A stretch of 64,000 nt of DNA from Leisingera aquimarina DSM 24565. Its GTDB lineage: Bacteria > Pseudomonadota > Alphaproteobacteria > Rhodobacterales > Rhodobacteraceae. Of this stretch, positions 1 to 9,168 are shown piece by piece. The stretch covers positions 3,919,070 to 3,983,069 of the forward strand of contig NZ_KI421504.1 of the NCBI RefSeq assembly GCF_000473165.1, read 5' to 3'. Position 1 is the stretch's first letter; every line of letters begins with the position of its first letter. The notes under the pieces are model-generated. The model made no database searches. It had not been told where the DNA came from and saw nothing but the letters and a program-made list of their open reading frames with translations. The position numbers and the translations under genes are program-made.

Positions 1-2
1 TG

Positions 3-1655
3 GTGGGCTCGCAGCTGCCGGCCGACCTGTACGCCCGGTTCCAGCGCGGACGCGGCAACGAGGTGATGTTCCTCTGCGCCACTGACGAGCATGGCACGCC
101 CGCCGAACTGGCCGCTGCCAAGGCGGACAAACCGGTTGCGGAATACTGCGCCGAAATGCACGCCGTCCAGTCGGAGATTGCCAAGGGCTTTGCGCTGTCG
201 TTCGACCATTTCGGCCGTTCTTCCAGCCCGCAGAACCACGCCCTGACCCAGCATTTCGCAGGCAAGTTGGCCGAGGCCGGACTGATCCGCGAAGTGACCG
301 AAAAGCAGGTCTATTCCAACGCTGACGGCCGCTTCCTTCCCGACCGCTATATCGAGGGCACCTGCCCCAACTGCGGCTATGAGCGCGCCCGCGGCGACCA
401 GTGCGAGGAATGCACCAAGCAGCTGGACCCCACCGACCTGATCAACCCGCGTTCCGCCGTGTCCGGCTCCACCGATCTGGAAGTGCGCGAGACCAAGCAC
501 CTGTATCTGTGCCAGTCGCAGCTGAAGGACCAACTGGACGCCTGGATCGACAGCAAACACGACTGGCCCATCCTGACCACCTCGATCGCCAAGAAGTGGC
601 TGCATGACGGCGACGGGTTGCAGGACCGCGGCATCACCCGCGATCTGGACTGGGGCGTGCCAGTCAAGAAGGGCGGCGAAGACTGGCCCGGCATGGAGGG
701 CAAGGTCTTCTACGTCTGGTTCGACGCACCGATCGAATACATCGCCGCCGCTGGCGAATGGGCCGAAGCCAATGGCAAATCCGACGCCGACTGGCAGCGC
801 TGGTGGCGCACCGACAAGGGCGCCGAGGACGTCAAATACGTCCAGTTCATGGGCAAGGACAACGTCCCCTTCCACACGCTGTCGTTCCCGGCCACCATCC
901 TCGGCTCCGGCGAGCCGTGGAAGATGGTCGACCACCTGAAGTCGTTCAACTACCTGAACTATGACGGCGGCCAGTTCTCGACCAGCCAGGGGCGCGGCGT
1001 GTTCATGGACCAGGCGCTGGAGATCCTGCCTGCGGACTACTGGCGCTGGTGGCTGCTGAGCCATGCACCGGAAAGCAGCGATTCCGAGTTCACCTGGGAG
1101 AACTTCCAGCAGTCGGTGAACAAGGATCTGGCGGACGTGCTGGGCAACTTCGTTTCACGTATCACCAAATTCTGCCGTTCCAAGTTCGGCGAGGAAGTTC
1201 CGGCAGCTGGCGAATACGGCGAACAGGAACAGGCACTGATCAACGAGCTGACCACCCGCATCCGCGCCTATGAGCGCCATATGGAGGCGATGGAGGTCCG
1301 CAAATCGGCGCAGGAGCTGCGGGCGATCTGGGTCGCGGGCAACGAATATCTGCAGTCCGCGGCACCCTGGTCGGTGTTCAAGCAAGACCCTGACCGCGCC
1401 GCCGCACAGGTGCGTCTGGGCCTGAACCTGATCCGCCTTTACGCGGTGCTTTCGGCCCCCTTCATCCCGCAGGCTTCGGACACGCTGATGGCCGCTATGA
1501 ACTCGGACGACCGCAACTGGCCCGAAGATGCGGCAGCAGCCCTGGCCGCCCTGCCCGCGGGCCACAGCTTCACCGTGCCCGAAGTGCTTTTTGCCAAGAT
1601 CACCGACGAGCAGCGCGAGGATTGGCAGGCGCGCTTCTCCGGCACCCGCAGCTGA
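3..1655 (+). CDS. metG: Methionyl-tRNA synthetase, 3' part (5' end outside window)
   Basis: Charges tRNA-Met with methionine in the cytoplasm. The reading frame is open at the left edge, and the first visible residues ([12 protein letters not shown]) are those that follow the HIGH signature in this family, so only a short N-terminal piece is missing. A zinc-knuckle Cys quartet is visible at about residues 121, 124, 134 and 137 of the fragment. A KMSKS-loop variant (FSTSQG) lies near residue 325, and the anticodon-binding helical domain follows. There is no C-terminal EMAP/Trbp111 extension, so this is the short form. A strong hairpin terminator follows about 50 bp after the stop. The GTG at position 3 is not a real start. 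Confidence 0.97.
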   Translation: MGSQLPADLYARFQRGRGNEVMFLCATDEHGTPAELAAAKADKPVAEYCAEMHAVQSEIAKGFALSFDHFGRSSSPQNHALTQHFAGKLAEAGLIREVTEKQVYSNADGRFLPDRYIEGTCPNCGYERARGDQCEECTKQLDPTDLINPRSAVSGSTDLEVRETKHLYLCQSQLKDQLDAWIDSKHDWPILTTSIAKKWLHDGDGLQDRGITRDLDWGVPVKKGGEDWPGMEGKVFYVWFDAPIEYIAAAGEWAEANGKSDADWQRWWRTDKGAEDVKYVQFMGKDNVPFHTLSFPATILGSGEPWKMVDHLKSFNYLNYDGGQFSTSQGRGVFMDQALEILPADYWRWWLLSHAPESSDSEFTWENFQQSVNKDLADVLGNFVSRITKFCRSKFGEEVPAAGEYGEQEQALINELTTRIRAYERHMEAMEVRKSAQELRAIWVAGNEYLQSAAPWSVFKQDPDRAAAQVRLGLNLIRLYAVLSAPFIPQASDTLMAAMNSDDRNWPEDAAAALAALPAGHSFTVPEVLFAKITDEQREDWQARFSGTRS

Positions 1656-1704
1656 GCCCCCAGACCGCATGAACCGCCCCGGCGAGGCGGCCTGAGATTG
1701 CGCG

Positions 1705-1728
1705 AACCCCGTCAGTATGGCGGGGTTT
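1705..1728 (+). terminator. Intrinsic terminator after metG
   Basis: A stem of AACCCCG paired with CGGGGTT around a 9-nt loop, running into TTTT-G-CTTT on the plus strand. It sits about 50 bp after the metG stop and before the convergent VOC gene. Confidence 0.75.
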
Positions 1729-1783
1729 TGCTTTGCCCGGCTTGTCTTGTCTCCCTGTTTCAGCAGACAGCGGAACAGGCAGG

Positions 1784-2170
1784 CTATGCTGCAGGTGTGT
1801 GGCAGACCGCTTCGATGTTGTGCCCGTCAGGATCCAGGACAAACGCGCCATAGTAGCCCGGATGATAATGCGGTCTGAGGCCCGGCGCCCCATTGTTTGT
1901 TCCGCCCGCCAAAAGGGCGGCGGCATGGAATGCATCCACACTGGCACGGTCACGGGCCGTCAGGGCGATATGCAGCTTACCGGTTGTTGCGTCTTCTTCA
2001 GCGAGCCAGAACCACGGGCGGGTGTCGCCGTACCCGGCAACCTTGACGCCATCCGTGTGCTCGAGCGGAACAGTGAACAGCCGCGCAACCCCCAGGGGCG
2101 CAAAGGCGCTGTCGTAAAATGCAGCTGAACGGTCAAAACCGGTTACGCCGAAAGTCACGTGATCAATCAC
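1784..2170 (-). CDS. VOC (glyoxalase/dioxygenase-fold) family protein
   Basis: A 128-residue single-module member of the vicinal oxygen chelate superfamily. It begins MIDHVTFGVTGFDRSAAFYD, the first beta-alpha-beta unit with the usual metal-ligand His at position 4. It ends with the conserved FVLDPDGHNIEAV strand, whose Glu is the usual last metal ligand. The internal HYHPGYYGAF is typical of the glyoxalase/bleomycin-resistance-like branch that lacks a known substrate. It is convergent with metG and stands alone. The reaction cannot be assigned from sequence: lyase, isomerase and dioxygenase functions all occur in this fold. Confidence 0.85.
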   Translation of the reverse strand: MIDHVTFGVTGFDRSAAFYDSAFAPLGVARLFTVPLEHTDGVKVAGYGDTRPWFWLAEEDATTGKLHIALTARDRASVDAFHAAALLAGGTNNGAPGLRPHYHPGYYGAFVLDPDGHNIEAVCHTPAA

Positions 2171-2388
2171 TGTCCCCTCCCTGATAGCGGAACAAGACCG
2201 ACCTTATGCCGACCCGCGTCTTTTGCAAAGCAGCGGCTGGCCGGTGAGGAACCAATAGGATCAGCCACAGCGCCTCCTGCTGAGTGGCTGACTTTGCCTA
2301 TGCGAAAGCCCTCCTTGGCACGCTGTTTTCAAAGGCATCTCCTTGCGCGCAAGGGGTTTTTATTTCTTAGTAAAAAACTCAGATTGAC

Positions 2389-2413
2389 ATACCTGAGTGA
2401 ATAATTCAGGTAT
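2389..2413. promoter_or_regulatory. Iron-Rhodo-box-type operator (TGA-N9-TCA) at the hemP promoter
   Basis: A perfect inverted repeat, ATACCTGA, nine bases, TCAGGTAT. It contains TGA-N9-TCA, the published consensus for the iron-Rhodo-box / RirA-type site in Rhodobacteraceae and Rhizobiales. A TTGACA -35-like hexamer (2384-2389) abuts its left edge, and the right arm falls at the -10 position, so a bound repressor would block the promoter. It is about 235 bp upstream of hemP, the first gene of an iron-uptake block. Repression under iron sufficiency is inference from the family. Confidence 0.75.
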
Positions 2414-2648
2414 ACAGCATTCCAGCCAGCCTGACTCGGATCAGGCGAGCCCGAGCGACGTGTAATCAACCGAGATCGCCCCCCATGCCGACCAGAGACA
2501 GCCGCCACCGCGGCCCGCAGACAAATGAGCTGGAGCCCGAAGACATGCGCCAATTGTGGCCGCAGGTCTTTGCGCCGTCCGGCGCTCTGTCCGGTTTTTG
2601 TCTGGAATGGCTTCTGGACAGGGCGGAATTCAGCAATGGGCGGAAGAT

Positions 2649-2819
2649 ATGAACCAGATTGCCTCCAAGCCGGTGCCGACCACCGCAACCACCGAAGTGT
2701 TTCCCACCTACCACGCCGAGGATCTGACCCGCGGCGGCGCGCAGGCCCGTATTCTGCTGAACGGGCAGATCTATTCGCTGCGCATCACCCGCGCAGGCAA
2801 GCTGATCCTGACCAAGTGA
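2649..2819 (+). CDS. hemP: Hemin uptake protein HemP
   Basis: A small, 56-residue protein of the HemP/HmuP family, linked to haem/siderophore uptake, in several bacteria as a regulator of the haem receptor. The family's diagnostic C-terminus is present: an RILLNGQIYSLRITRAGKLILTK-type stretch at about residues 34-56. ATG 2649 was chosen because it gives the usual family length and follows a purine-rich GGGCGGAAG. An in-frame ATG at 2556 would add 31 Arg/Gly-rich residues unlike the family. It follows the iron-box promoter and is 10 bp from the next gene, so it probably heads an iron-repressed operon. Confidence 0.85.
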   Translation: MNQIASKPVPTTATTEVFPTYHAEDLTRGGAQARILLNGQIYSLRITRAGKLILTK

Positions 2820-2829
2820 GCACACCGGC

Positions 2830-3309
2830 ATGAGCACTGTGCAATCCTCTCCCCGCGGCGGCGTGACCGTCGGCACCCTGTCCGACCTGCCGCCGCTGGA
2901 AGCCGGCGCGGTGATCTATCTGCGCCACTGGTTTTCCGGCGCCGAGACCCGCGGCCAGATGCGCCGCGATTTCGAGATGAACTTCGGCCCGGAAATGGCC
3001 ACGGCCGCGTTTGAGGCCTTTGGCTATCTTTGCAATTTCTGCGCCACCCATGGCCGCCGCCCGCTGGTGCGCCACGGCATGACCTGCAAATGCCTTGGCG
3101 CGGATGAGAACTGCTTTGCCAACCTCCTTGCCTGTGCTGCCGAGGGCCAGAAGGACGATGCGCATATCCTTGCCTCGCTGATCGTCACCCCGCGCAAAGC
3201 CTCTGAACTGACGCAGCTGGCATCTGACTGCGGCCTGCTGATGCAGCAGATCATGAGGCCGCGCCCACTGCTGCGACCGGCCCGCCCCGCCACTGTCACT
3301 CTCCACTGA
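2830..3309 (+). CDS. Cys-rich conserved hypothetical protein next to HemP
   Basis: A 159-residue soluble protein with no signal peptide or membrane segment. I do not recognise a named family. The most striking part is a cysteine cluster at residues 68, 71, 86, 88, 95 and 102 (CNFC, then TCKC, then NCFANLLAC), interleaved with His74 and His82. That arrangement suits a metal or Fe-S site. It lies 10 bp after hemP and about 30 bp before the imelysin gene, and shares the iron-box promoter. Role in iron sensing or handling is inference from context only. Confidence 0.7.
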   Translation: MSTVQSSPRGGVTVGTLSDLPPLEAGAVIYLRHWFSGAETRGQMRRDFEMNFGPEMATAAFEAFGYLCNFCATHGRRPLVRHGMTCKCLGADENCFANLLACAAEGQKDDAHILASLIVTPRKASELTQLASDCGLLMQQIMRPRPLLRPARPATVTLH

Positions 3310-3337
3310 ATTCAACATTGAACTAAGGAATTAGCTG

Positions 3338-4606
3338 ATGAAATCCCTGTTTCTCACGGGCACTGCCCTTGCCGGTCTCGCCTTTGGCGCCACCACAGCC
3401 TTTGCCGCCGACAAGGCTGCGGTGCTGACCAACTATGCCAATATCGCCGAGGCCAAGTACCAGGACAGCCTGGCCACAGCCCAGGTACTGAAGGCCGCTA
3501 TTGACGCGCTGGTCGCGCATCCCTCAGCCGAAAACCTGGAAGCCGCCCGCACCGCCTGGATTGCCGCCCGCGTGCCTTATCAGCAGTCCGAGGTTTTCCG
3601 TTTCGGCAACGCCATCGTCGACGACTGGGAAGGCAAGGTGAACGCCTGGCCGCTGGACGAAGGCCTGATCGATTATGTTGACGCCTCATACGGCGGCCCG
3701 ACCGATGAAAACACCCTGGCGTCGCTGAACATCATTGCCAACCCCAGCTTTGAACTGTCCGGCAAAGCCATCGACGCCGCCAAGATCACCCCGGACCTGC
3801 TGGAAGGCGCCCTGCACGAGGCTGACGGGGTCGAGGCGAACGTCGCCACCGGCTACCACGCCATTGAATTCCTGCTGTGGGGCCAGGACCTGAAGGGCAC
3901 CGAACATGGCGCCGGCGACCGCCCCTGGACCGACTATGCGGCAGGCGACGCCTGCACCGGCGGCAACTGCGACCGCCGCGGCGAATACCTGCAGGCGGCA
4001 ACCGAGCTGCTGATCAATGACCTGGAATGGATCGCCGCACAGTGGGCCGCCGAAGGCAACGCCCGCACCACCCTGCTGGCAGATGAAAACGCCGGCATCA
4101 CCGCGATGCTGACCGGCATGGGGTCGCTGTCATATGGCGAGCAGGCCGGCGAACGTATGCGCCTGGGCCTGATGCTGAACGACCCGGAGGAAGAGCATGA
4201 CTGCTTCTCCGACAACACCCACAACAGCCACTATTATGATGGTTTGGGCGTGCAGAATGTCTATCTCGGCGAATACGTCCGGGTGAACGGCGAACTGGTC
4301 TCGGGTGCGTCGCTGTCCGATCTGGTCGCCGCCAAGGACGCCGGTCTGGACACTGAGATGCGCGGCAAGCTGTCGACCACCATGCAGGCGCTTGGCCGTA
4401 TCAAGACCGCAGCCGAGGCAGGCCTGTCCTATGACCAGATGCTGGCGCAGGGCAACAAAGCCGGCGAAGCACTGGTGATGGGTGGTGTGAACGGGCTGAT
4501 CGATCAGACCCGCTCGATCGAGCGCGTTGTCATAACCCTGGATCTGGGCGGCGTTGCCATCGAAGGCTCCGACAGCCTTGACAATCCCTCTGCAGTCTTC
4601 GAATAG
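3338..4606 (+). CDS. Imelysin-family periplasmic iron-uptake protein (IrpA-like)
   Basis: A 422-residue exported protein with a clear signal peptide (h-region to about residue 23, ending AFA-ADK). It belongs to the imelysin family (peptidase M75; IrpA/ICMP), which is known for involvement in bacterial iron uptake and not for proven proteolysis. The family signature GxHxxE is intact as GYHAIE at residues 172-177, followed by FLLWGQD. The second half repeats the helical-bundle pattern. It lies downstream of hemP under the same iron-box promoter, and a beta-barrel gene follows. A second, shorter imelysin gene lies at 8172. Confidence 0.9.
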   Translation: MKSLFLTGTALAGLAFGATTAFAADKAAVLTNYANIAEAKYQDSLATAQVLKAAIDALVAHPSAENLEAARTAWIAARVPYQQSEVFRFGNAIVDDWEGKVNAWPLDEGLIDYVDASYGGPTDENTLASLNIIANPSFELSGKAIDAAKITPDLLEGALHEADGVEANVATGYHAIEFLLWGQDLKGTEHGAGDRPWTDYAAGDACTGGNCDRRGEYLQAATELLINDLEWIAAQWAAEGNARTTLLADENAGITAMLTGMGSLSYGEQAGERMRLGLMLNDPEEEHDCFSDNTHNSHYYDGLGVQNVYLGEYVRVNGELVSGASLSDLVAAKDAGLDTEMRGKLSTTMQALGRIKTAAEAGLSYDQMLAQGNKAGEALVMGGVNGLIDQTRSIERVVITLDLGGVAIEGSDSLDNPSAVFE

Positions 4607-4642
4607 GGTGCGGTACGTAATAACATAACAGAATCAAAATTG

Positions 4643-4677
4643 GAGGAGCCCGGCCGGCACCAGCAGCCAGGCTCCTC
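4643..4677 (+). other. Intergenic hairpin between imelysin and porin genes
   Basis: Eight-base perfect arms, GAGGAGCC and GGCTCCTC, enclose 19 bases. There is no T-run, so it is more likely an mRNA-processing or stability hairpin than a terminator. It lies just before the ribosome-binding region of the downstream barrel gene. Confidence 0.4.
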
Positions 4678-4698
4678 ACCAGAAAGAAGAATTCCCCA

Positions 4699-5712
4699 AT
4701 GAAAATCAAAGCTTCCGCGGCGCTGGCCCTCAGCGCCCCTGTCTTCCTGTGCGCAAACGCAGCCCTGGCCCAGGGCTTCAGCTGGGAAGGTGAAATCGAG
4801 CTTGCCAATGAAAGCGTTGTCTCCTCCGATGACGCCACTGCCGAGATCCGCGACACCTTTGCCGTGATCACGGCCTCCGGCGCCTACAGTTTTGGCAACG
4901 GCGTGGAGCTGTTTGCCACTGTCACCGCCGAGTCGCTGACCGACGCCGCCGATGACCGCACCTTTGACGATATGGGCGTCTATATCGAAGAGCTGGGCGT
5001 CTCCTTCGGCATCGGCGCAGCCACCACCGTCTCGGCGGGTAAGCTCGCGCCCGTCTTCGGCACCGCCTGGGATGATGCGGCCGGCTATTTCGGCAGCTCC
5101 ATCGCAGAGGATTACGAACTGGTCGAGCAGATCGGCATCCTGGCCGATGTCGAGCTGAACGGCGCGGGCACCTTGTCCTTTGGCGTGTTCTATGCGGATG
5201 ATTCCGGCCTCAGCCGCTCCGTCGGGTACCGGCGCGGCCGCACCACCACCGCAGACGGCGGCGCAGGCAACACCGGCGAGCTGGACAACTTTGCCATTCA
5301 GTGGACGCAAGAGGCGGGCAGCACCCGTTACCACATCGGCGCCCGCCACCTGAGCGTCGGCGCCGACGACACGGATGATGAGCAGGGCTTTGTCGCAGGC
5401 CTTGCGCATTCCTTTGATGGCGGTTTCGACCTCTACGGCGAGGTGGCCTCCTTCTCGAACGCCGGCGGCTCGGCGGATGATGCGCTGTATGCCACCCTGA
5501 CCGGCGCCTATACCATCGGCAACGTGACCCTGTCCGGCGGTCTGGTGCACCGGGATCTGGACAGCGCGGGCAAGACCGACCTGATCACCATCGGCGCGGA
5601 TTACGAGTTCGAAAGCGGCGCCACCCTCGGCGGCGGCCTGGCCCGCGTGGATGAGGCCGGCACCAAAAGCACCATCTTCGGCGTGAACCTGATCATCCCG
5701 CTGGGTGAGTAA
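4699..5712 (+). CDS. Putative outer-membrane beta-barrel (porin-like) protein
   Basis: A 337-residue exported protein. It has a signal peptide (MKIKASAALALSAPVFLC... to about residue 24, ending ALA-QGF). The rest is a run of short amphipathic strands rich in Gly, Asp, Thr and aromatic residues. It ends in VNLIIPLGE, not the classic terminal Phe. The pattern resembles alphaproteobacterial general porins. It follows imelysin 1 by 92 bp and ends in a strong terminator, so it is probably the last gene of the hemP unit. A role in passage of iron or iron complexes is inference from position. Confidence 0.7.
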   Translation: MKIKASAALALSAPVFLCANAALAQGFSWEGEIELANESVVSSDDATAEIRDTFAVITASGAYSFGNGVELFATVTAESLTDAADDRTFDDMGVYIEELGVSFGIGAATTVSAGKLAPVFGTAWDDAAGYFGSSIAEDYELVEQIGILADVELNGAGTLSFGVFYADDSGLSRSVGYRRGRTTTADGGAGNTGELDNFAIQWTQEAGSTRYHIGARHLSVGADDTDDEQGFVAGLAHSFDGGFDLYGEVASFSNAGGSADDALYATLTGAYTIGNVTLSGGLVHRDLDSAGKTDLITIGADYEFESGATLGGGLARVDEAGTKSTIFGVNLIIPLGE

Positions 5713-5758
5713 GACTTCCCTCGGTGACGTTTGGCATCCCCTGAACAGAACCTGACTT

Positions 5759-5786
5759 GGGGCCGCGTATTGCGGCCCCTTTTTTT
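5759..5786 (+). terminator. Intrinsic terminator after the porin-like gene
   Basis: Eight-base perfect stem, GGGGCCGC and GCGGCCCC, with a 5-base loop and a run of seven T. It closes the hemP-imelysin-porin transcription unit. Confidence 0.9.
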
Positions 5787-5923
5787 ACCCGTCCGGGTCC
5801 CGCCCGCGACGTATATCTAAGCATTTTACTCTGGATATCCCTTGAAACCCCAGTAATTCTGTCGGATATATTTCCCAACGGAATCACTTGGCCTTTGCGC
5901 CACCGGGCAAGGACGCGAGCAGC

Positions 5924-6217
5924 ATGATCGTTTGCCACTGCACACAGATCTCGGACCACGACATCCGCGCAGCCATCGACTGGATGCGAAATGCCGATCC
6001 CGAAACGATAATCACCCCTGGCAAGATTTATCACGCCTTGGGGAAAGCCGCTGATTGCGGCGGATGCATGCCGCTTTTCCTCGACACCATGCGCGCGAAT
6101 GCTAATCTGGAAGTCCCTGCGCAGCTTCAGAATTTAGGCGCAGGCCGAATTCAGGAGAGTGAATATGCAGGGCGACGCCAAGGTAATCGACTATCTCAAC
6201 AAGGCGCTGCGACATGA
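5924..6217 (+). CDS. bfd: Bacterioferritin-associated ferredoxin
   Basis: A [2Fe-2S] protein of the BFD-like family that reduces bacterioferritin so that stored iron can be released. The 97-residue product starts [15 protein letters not shown] and has the second Cys pair in DCGGCMPLF, giving the CxC...CxxC ligand set. ATG 5924 puts the cluster motif right at the N-terminus as in the family; the in-frame extension to 5888 is not family-like. The last 50 or so bases overlap the bfr start in another frame, so the tail is longer than usual. The overlap suggests translational coupling with bfr. Confidence 0.88.
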   Translation: MIVCHCTQISDHDIRAAIDWMRNADPETIITPGKIYHALGKAADCGGCMPLFLDTMRANANLEVPAQLQNLGAGRIQESEYAGRRQGNRLSQQGAAT

Positions 6218-6653
6218 GCTGACAGCGGTCAGCCAGTACTGGCTGCACTACCGGCTGCAGGACGATTGGGGCCTGGGCAGCATGGCCAAAAAAAGCCGCG
6301 AAGAATCCATCGAAGAGATGGAGCACGCGGACAAATTGATTGAAAGGATTCTGTTCCTCGGCGGCCACCCGAACCTGCAGAAGCTTGACCCGCTGCGGAT
6401 CGGCCAGACCCCGAAAGAAACCCTCGAATGCGACCTTGCCGCCGAAGTGGACGCCCGCGCGCTCTACAAGGAAGCCCGCGATGCCTGCAACAAAGCGGGT
6501 GACTACGTCACGCAAAAGCTGTTTGAAGACTTGATGGCGGATGAGGAAGGCCACATTGATTTCCTCGAAACGCAGCTTGAACTGCACGACCGGATCGGCG
6601 CCGAAAACTATGCCCAGCTCAACGCCACCAAGATGGCAGAGATCGAAGACTAA
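6165..6653 (+). CDS. bfr: Bacterioferritin
   Basis: An iron-storage ferritin, 162 residues, about normal for Bfr. The ferroxidase and haem-site pattern is visible: [12 protein letters not shown] with Glu at about 18, [17 protein letters not shown] (Glu-x2-His of the di-iron centre), and [12 protein letters not shown] near 127. ATG 6165 is preceded by an AGGAGAG ribosome site (6153-6159). It overlaps bfd upstream and a di-haem oxidoreductase gene downstream. Bfd and Bfr form the known release/storage pair. No iron box was found directly upstream of bfd. Confidence 0.95.
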   Translation: MQGDAKVIDYLNKALRHELTAVSQYWLHYRLQDDWGLGSMAKKSREESIEEMEHADKLIERILFLGGHPNLQKLDPLRIGQTPKETLECDLAAEVDARALYKEARDACNKAGDYVTQKLFEDLMADEEGHIDFLETQLELHDRIGAENYAQLNATKMAEIED

Positions 6654-8172
6654 ACTGTTTCTGGCTGCTGCTCTTGCGGCGGCCGGCCCCGTTGCGGCGC
6701 TGGACCTGGCCAGCCAATACCAGGCAGAGCCGCACCTCACCCCCCTCCCCCGCACCGATGCCGAACGCGCCCGGATTAACGCCGTGGCAGCGCCTGCAAC
6801 CGATTTCTCTGCACCCGAACAATTCGAGGATCTGCCCGCTGGTGCCGCAACCGTGCGCGCCCGGGCGGATGACGAGGCGTTCTCCCAGCACTCTGCCAAC
6901 CTCAGTTTCGAGCAGGAGCTGGAATTCAAACTCGGCAACGGTCTGTTCAAGAAGATCTGGGTGTTCTCGCCTTCCTCCACCAAGGCGTCAGACGGGCTTG
7001 GTCCGCTGTATAACGCCCGCTCCTGCCAGCGCTGCCACCTGAAGGACGGCCGCGGCCATGTGCCGGAGCAGCCGGATTACGCCTCCACTACCATGTTCCT
7101 GCGGGTTTCCACCCCCGGCCCGGTGCCGCCCGAGCTGCAGGAGATCACGGATTACATCGGCACCGCGCCCGATCCGAACTATGGCAGTCAGCTGCAGGAC
7201 TTTTCGGCGCCCGGCATCATCCCGGAATACAAGCTGCAGGTGGACTACGAGGAGTTCGAAGTCGCCCTGAACGGCAATGAGACCGCCACTCTGCGCCGCC
7301 CTAGCTACACCGCGGCAAACCTCGCCTATGGTCCGCTGGCCGAGGGCGCCATGCTGTCGCCCCGCGTCGCGCCCCTGATGATCGGCCTTGGCCTGCTGGA
7401 GGCGATCCCTGCCTCCGACATCCTGGCCCATGCGGATGAGGCGGACGCCGATGGCGACGGCATCTCGGGCCGCGCTAATCTGGTCTGGTCGCCTGAATTC
7501 AACCGGATCATGCTGGGCCGCTTCGGCCTCAAGGCCGGCGCCCCCACCGTGCATCAGCAGTCCGCAGGCGCGTTTTCCGGTGACATCGGCATCTCTACCC
7601 CGCTGTTCCCGGCCCATGCGGGCGAATGCACCGATCTGCAAGCCGCATGCCAATCCGCCCCGCATGGCGGTGCTGATTTCCGTGAAACCGAGATCGACCA
7701 GCCCAATATGGATCTGGTCACCTTCTACAGCCGCAACCTTGGCGTGCCTGCCCGCCGGGGCGCGGACGCCCCCCAGGTGCTGGACGGCAAGCGGGTATTC
7801 TATGACACCGGCTGCGCCTCCTGCCATGTGCCGAAATACGTGACCCACCGGCTGGCCGACCGTGCTGAGCAAAGCTTTCAGTTGATCTGGCCCTACAGCG
7901 ACATGCTGCTGCACGACATGGGCGAAGGCCTGGCCGACAACCGCCCCGAAGCCCGCGCCACAGGCAGCGAATGGCGCACGCCGCCGCTGTGGGGGATTGG
8001 CCTGACGCAGCAGGTCTCACCCCGCGCCACCTTCCTGCACGACGGCCGCGCCCGCACCCTGCTGGAGGCGATCCTGTGGCACGGCGGCGAGGCAGAGGCC
8101 GCCAAATCCCGCGTGGTGGATCTGCCGCCAGAGGACCGCGCCACTCTGATCATCTTCCTGGAGAGCCTCTGA
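6610..8172 (+). CDS. Di-haem oxidoreductase family protein (DUF1111), exported
   Basis: About 520 residues. A hydrophobic [16 protein letters not shown] stretch near the start is a likely signal peptide. Two c-type haem motifs are visible, CQRCH at residues 139-143 and CASCH at 402-406, so it should be a periplasmic c-type cytochrome of the thiol-oxidoreductase-like/DHOR family. This family is repeatedly found beside imelysins in iron-regulated loci. The start is uncertain: no ATG lies directly before the signal peptide, and the nearest in-frame ATG is 6610, which is 44 bp inside bfr; 6541 is the next. The stop overlaps the next ATG by one base. Confidence 0.85.
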   Translation: MPSSTPPRWQRSKTKLFLAAALAAAGPVAALDLASQYQAEPHLTPLPRTDAERARINAVAAPATDFSAPEQFEDLPAGAATVRARADDEAFSQHSANLSFEQELEFKLGNGLFKKIWVFSPSSTKASDGLGPLYNARSCQRCHLKDGRGHVPEQPDYASTTMFLRVSTPGPVPPELQEITDYIGTAPDPNYGSQLQDFSAPGIIPEYKLQVDYEEFEVALNGNETATLRRPSYTAANLAYGPLAEGAMLSPRVAPLMIGLGLLEAIPASDILAHADEADADGDGISGRANLVWSPEFNRIMLGRFGLKAGAPTVHQQSAGAFSGDIGISTPLFPAHAGECTDLQAACQSAPHGGADFRETEIDQPNMDLVTFYSRNLGVPARRGADAPQVLDGKRVFYDTGCASCHVPKYVTHRLADRAEQSFQLIWPYSDMLLHDMGEGLADNRPEARATGSEWRTPPLWGIGLTQQVSPRATFLHDGRARTLLEAILWHGGEAEAAKSRVVDLPPEDRATLIIFLESL

Positions 8173-9167
8173 TGCGTGCCCTTGCCCTGACTCTTACCCT
8201 GGCCGCAGCTCCTGCCGCGGCGTCGGAACTGTCCAGCACGATCACCGGTCAACTGATCCTCCCGGCTTTCCAAGAGCTGGCAGCAGACAGCAAGGCATTG
8301 AACAAGGCGGCGGCGAAGGATTGCCATCCGCAATCAGAAACCCTGCGCGCGGCTTATGGCGATGCTTTCGAAGCCTGGGTCGCCGCCAGCTCCTACCGTT
8401 TCGGGCCGACGGAAACTGACAGCCGCGCCTTTGCGCTGGCTTTCTGGCCCGACAGCCGCAGTAAAACGCCCAAGGCGCTGGCCAATCTGATCCGCAGCGA
8501 AGACCCAGGCATCGCTGACCCAGCGAAGTTCTCCAGCTACTCAATCGCCGCCCGCGGTTTTTATGCGCTGGAGTACCTGCTCTTTGACCCTCAGCTCTCC
8601 ACCGAAGGCAGCGACAAATACCGCTGCGCCCTGACCCGCGCCATCAGCACCGACATCGCGTCCACAACCCAATACATCAAAATGGACTGGGAACAGAACT
8701 ACGCCGCCGAAATGCGCAGCCCAGCCAATCGCTACCAAAGCGACGCGGAGATCATCCAGGAACTGCTCAAGGCCCTCACCACCGGGCTGCAAGTGCTGGA
8801 CGACATGCGCCTGGGCCGCCCGCTTGGCACCTTTGACCGCCCCCGCCCCAACCGCGCCGAAGCCCGCCGTTCGGGGCGCAGCCTGCACCATGTACTGGTG
8901 TCGCTGAACGCTTTGGAACCATTGGCCTTGGCGCTGGCAGACAACCACACGGACCTGCAGGCCAAGATCACTGCCGGTTTTGCCAAGGCCCGCGAGAAGG
9001 CAGAGTCTCTGAACGACCCGGTCTTTGCAGGCGTGGCGGATCCCGCCAGCCGGTTCCGCATCGAATCCCTGCAGCAGGAGATCAAGGACCTGCGCAGGCT
9101 GGTGACCGGGGAACTGGGCCCGACCCTGGGAGTCGAGGCAGGTTTCAACGCTCTGGACGGCGATTGA
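8172..9167 (+). CDS. Second imelysin-family protein, divergent motif
   Basis: A 331-residue exported protein with a signal peptide ([18 protein letters not shown]). It matches the imelysin/DUF fold pattern, including the helical RxxRxEARRSGRSL and EPLALALADN stretches. The GxHxxE signature is changed: residues 129-134 read GFYALE, with Tyr in the His position, while imelysin 1 keeps His. It is translationally coupled to the preceding di-haem gene (stop and start share one base) and to the next gene (1 bp gap). The fixed order imelysin / di-haem / imelysin / DUF1513 is a known iron-related neighbourhood. Confidence 0.85.
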   Translation: MRALALTLTLAAAPAAASELSSTITGQLILPAFQELAADSKALNKAAAKDCHPQSETLRAAYGDAFEAWVAASSYRFGPTETDSRAFALAFWPDSRSKTPKALANLIRSEDPGIADPAKFSSYSIAARGFYALEYLLFDPQLSTEGSDKYRCALTRAISTDIASTTQYIKMDWEQNYAAEMRSPANRYQSDAEIIQELLKALTTGLQVLDDMRLGRPLGTFDRPRPNRAEARRSGRSLHHVLVSLNALEPLALALADNHTDLQAKITAGFAKAREKAESLNDPVFAGVADPASRFRIESLQQEIKDLRRLVTGELGPTLGVEAGFNALDGD

Positions 9168-9168
9168 T

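Noticed and set aside
2556-2648. N-terminal extension of HemP by 31 residues from ATG 2556
   Set aside because: The added residues are Arg/Gly-rich, unlike the family, and HemP proteins are normally near 55-65 residues.
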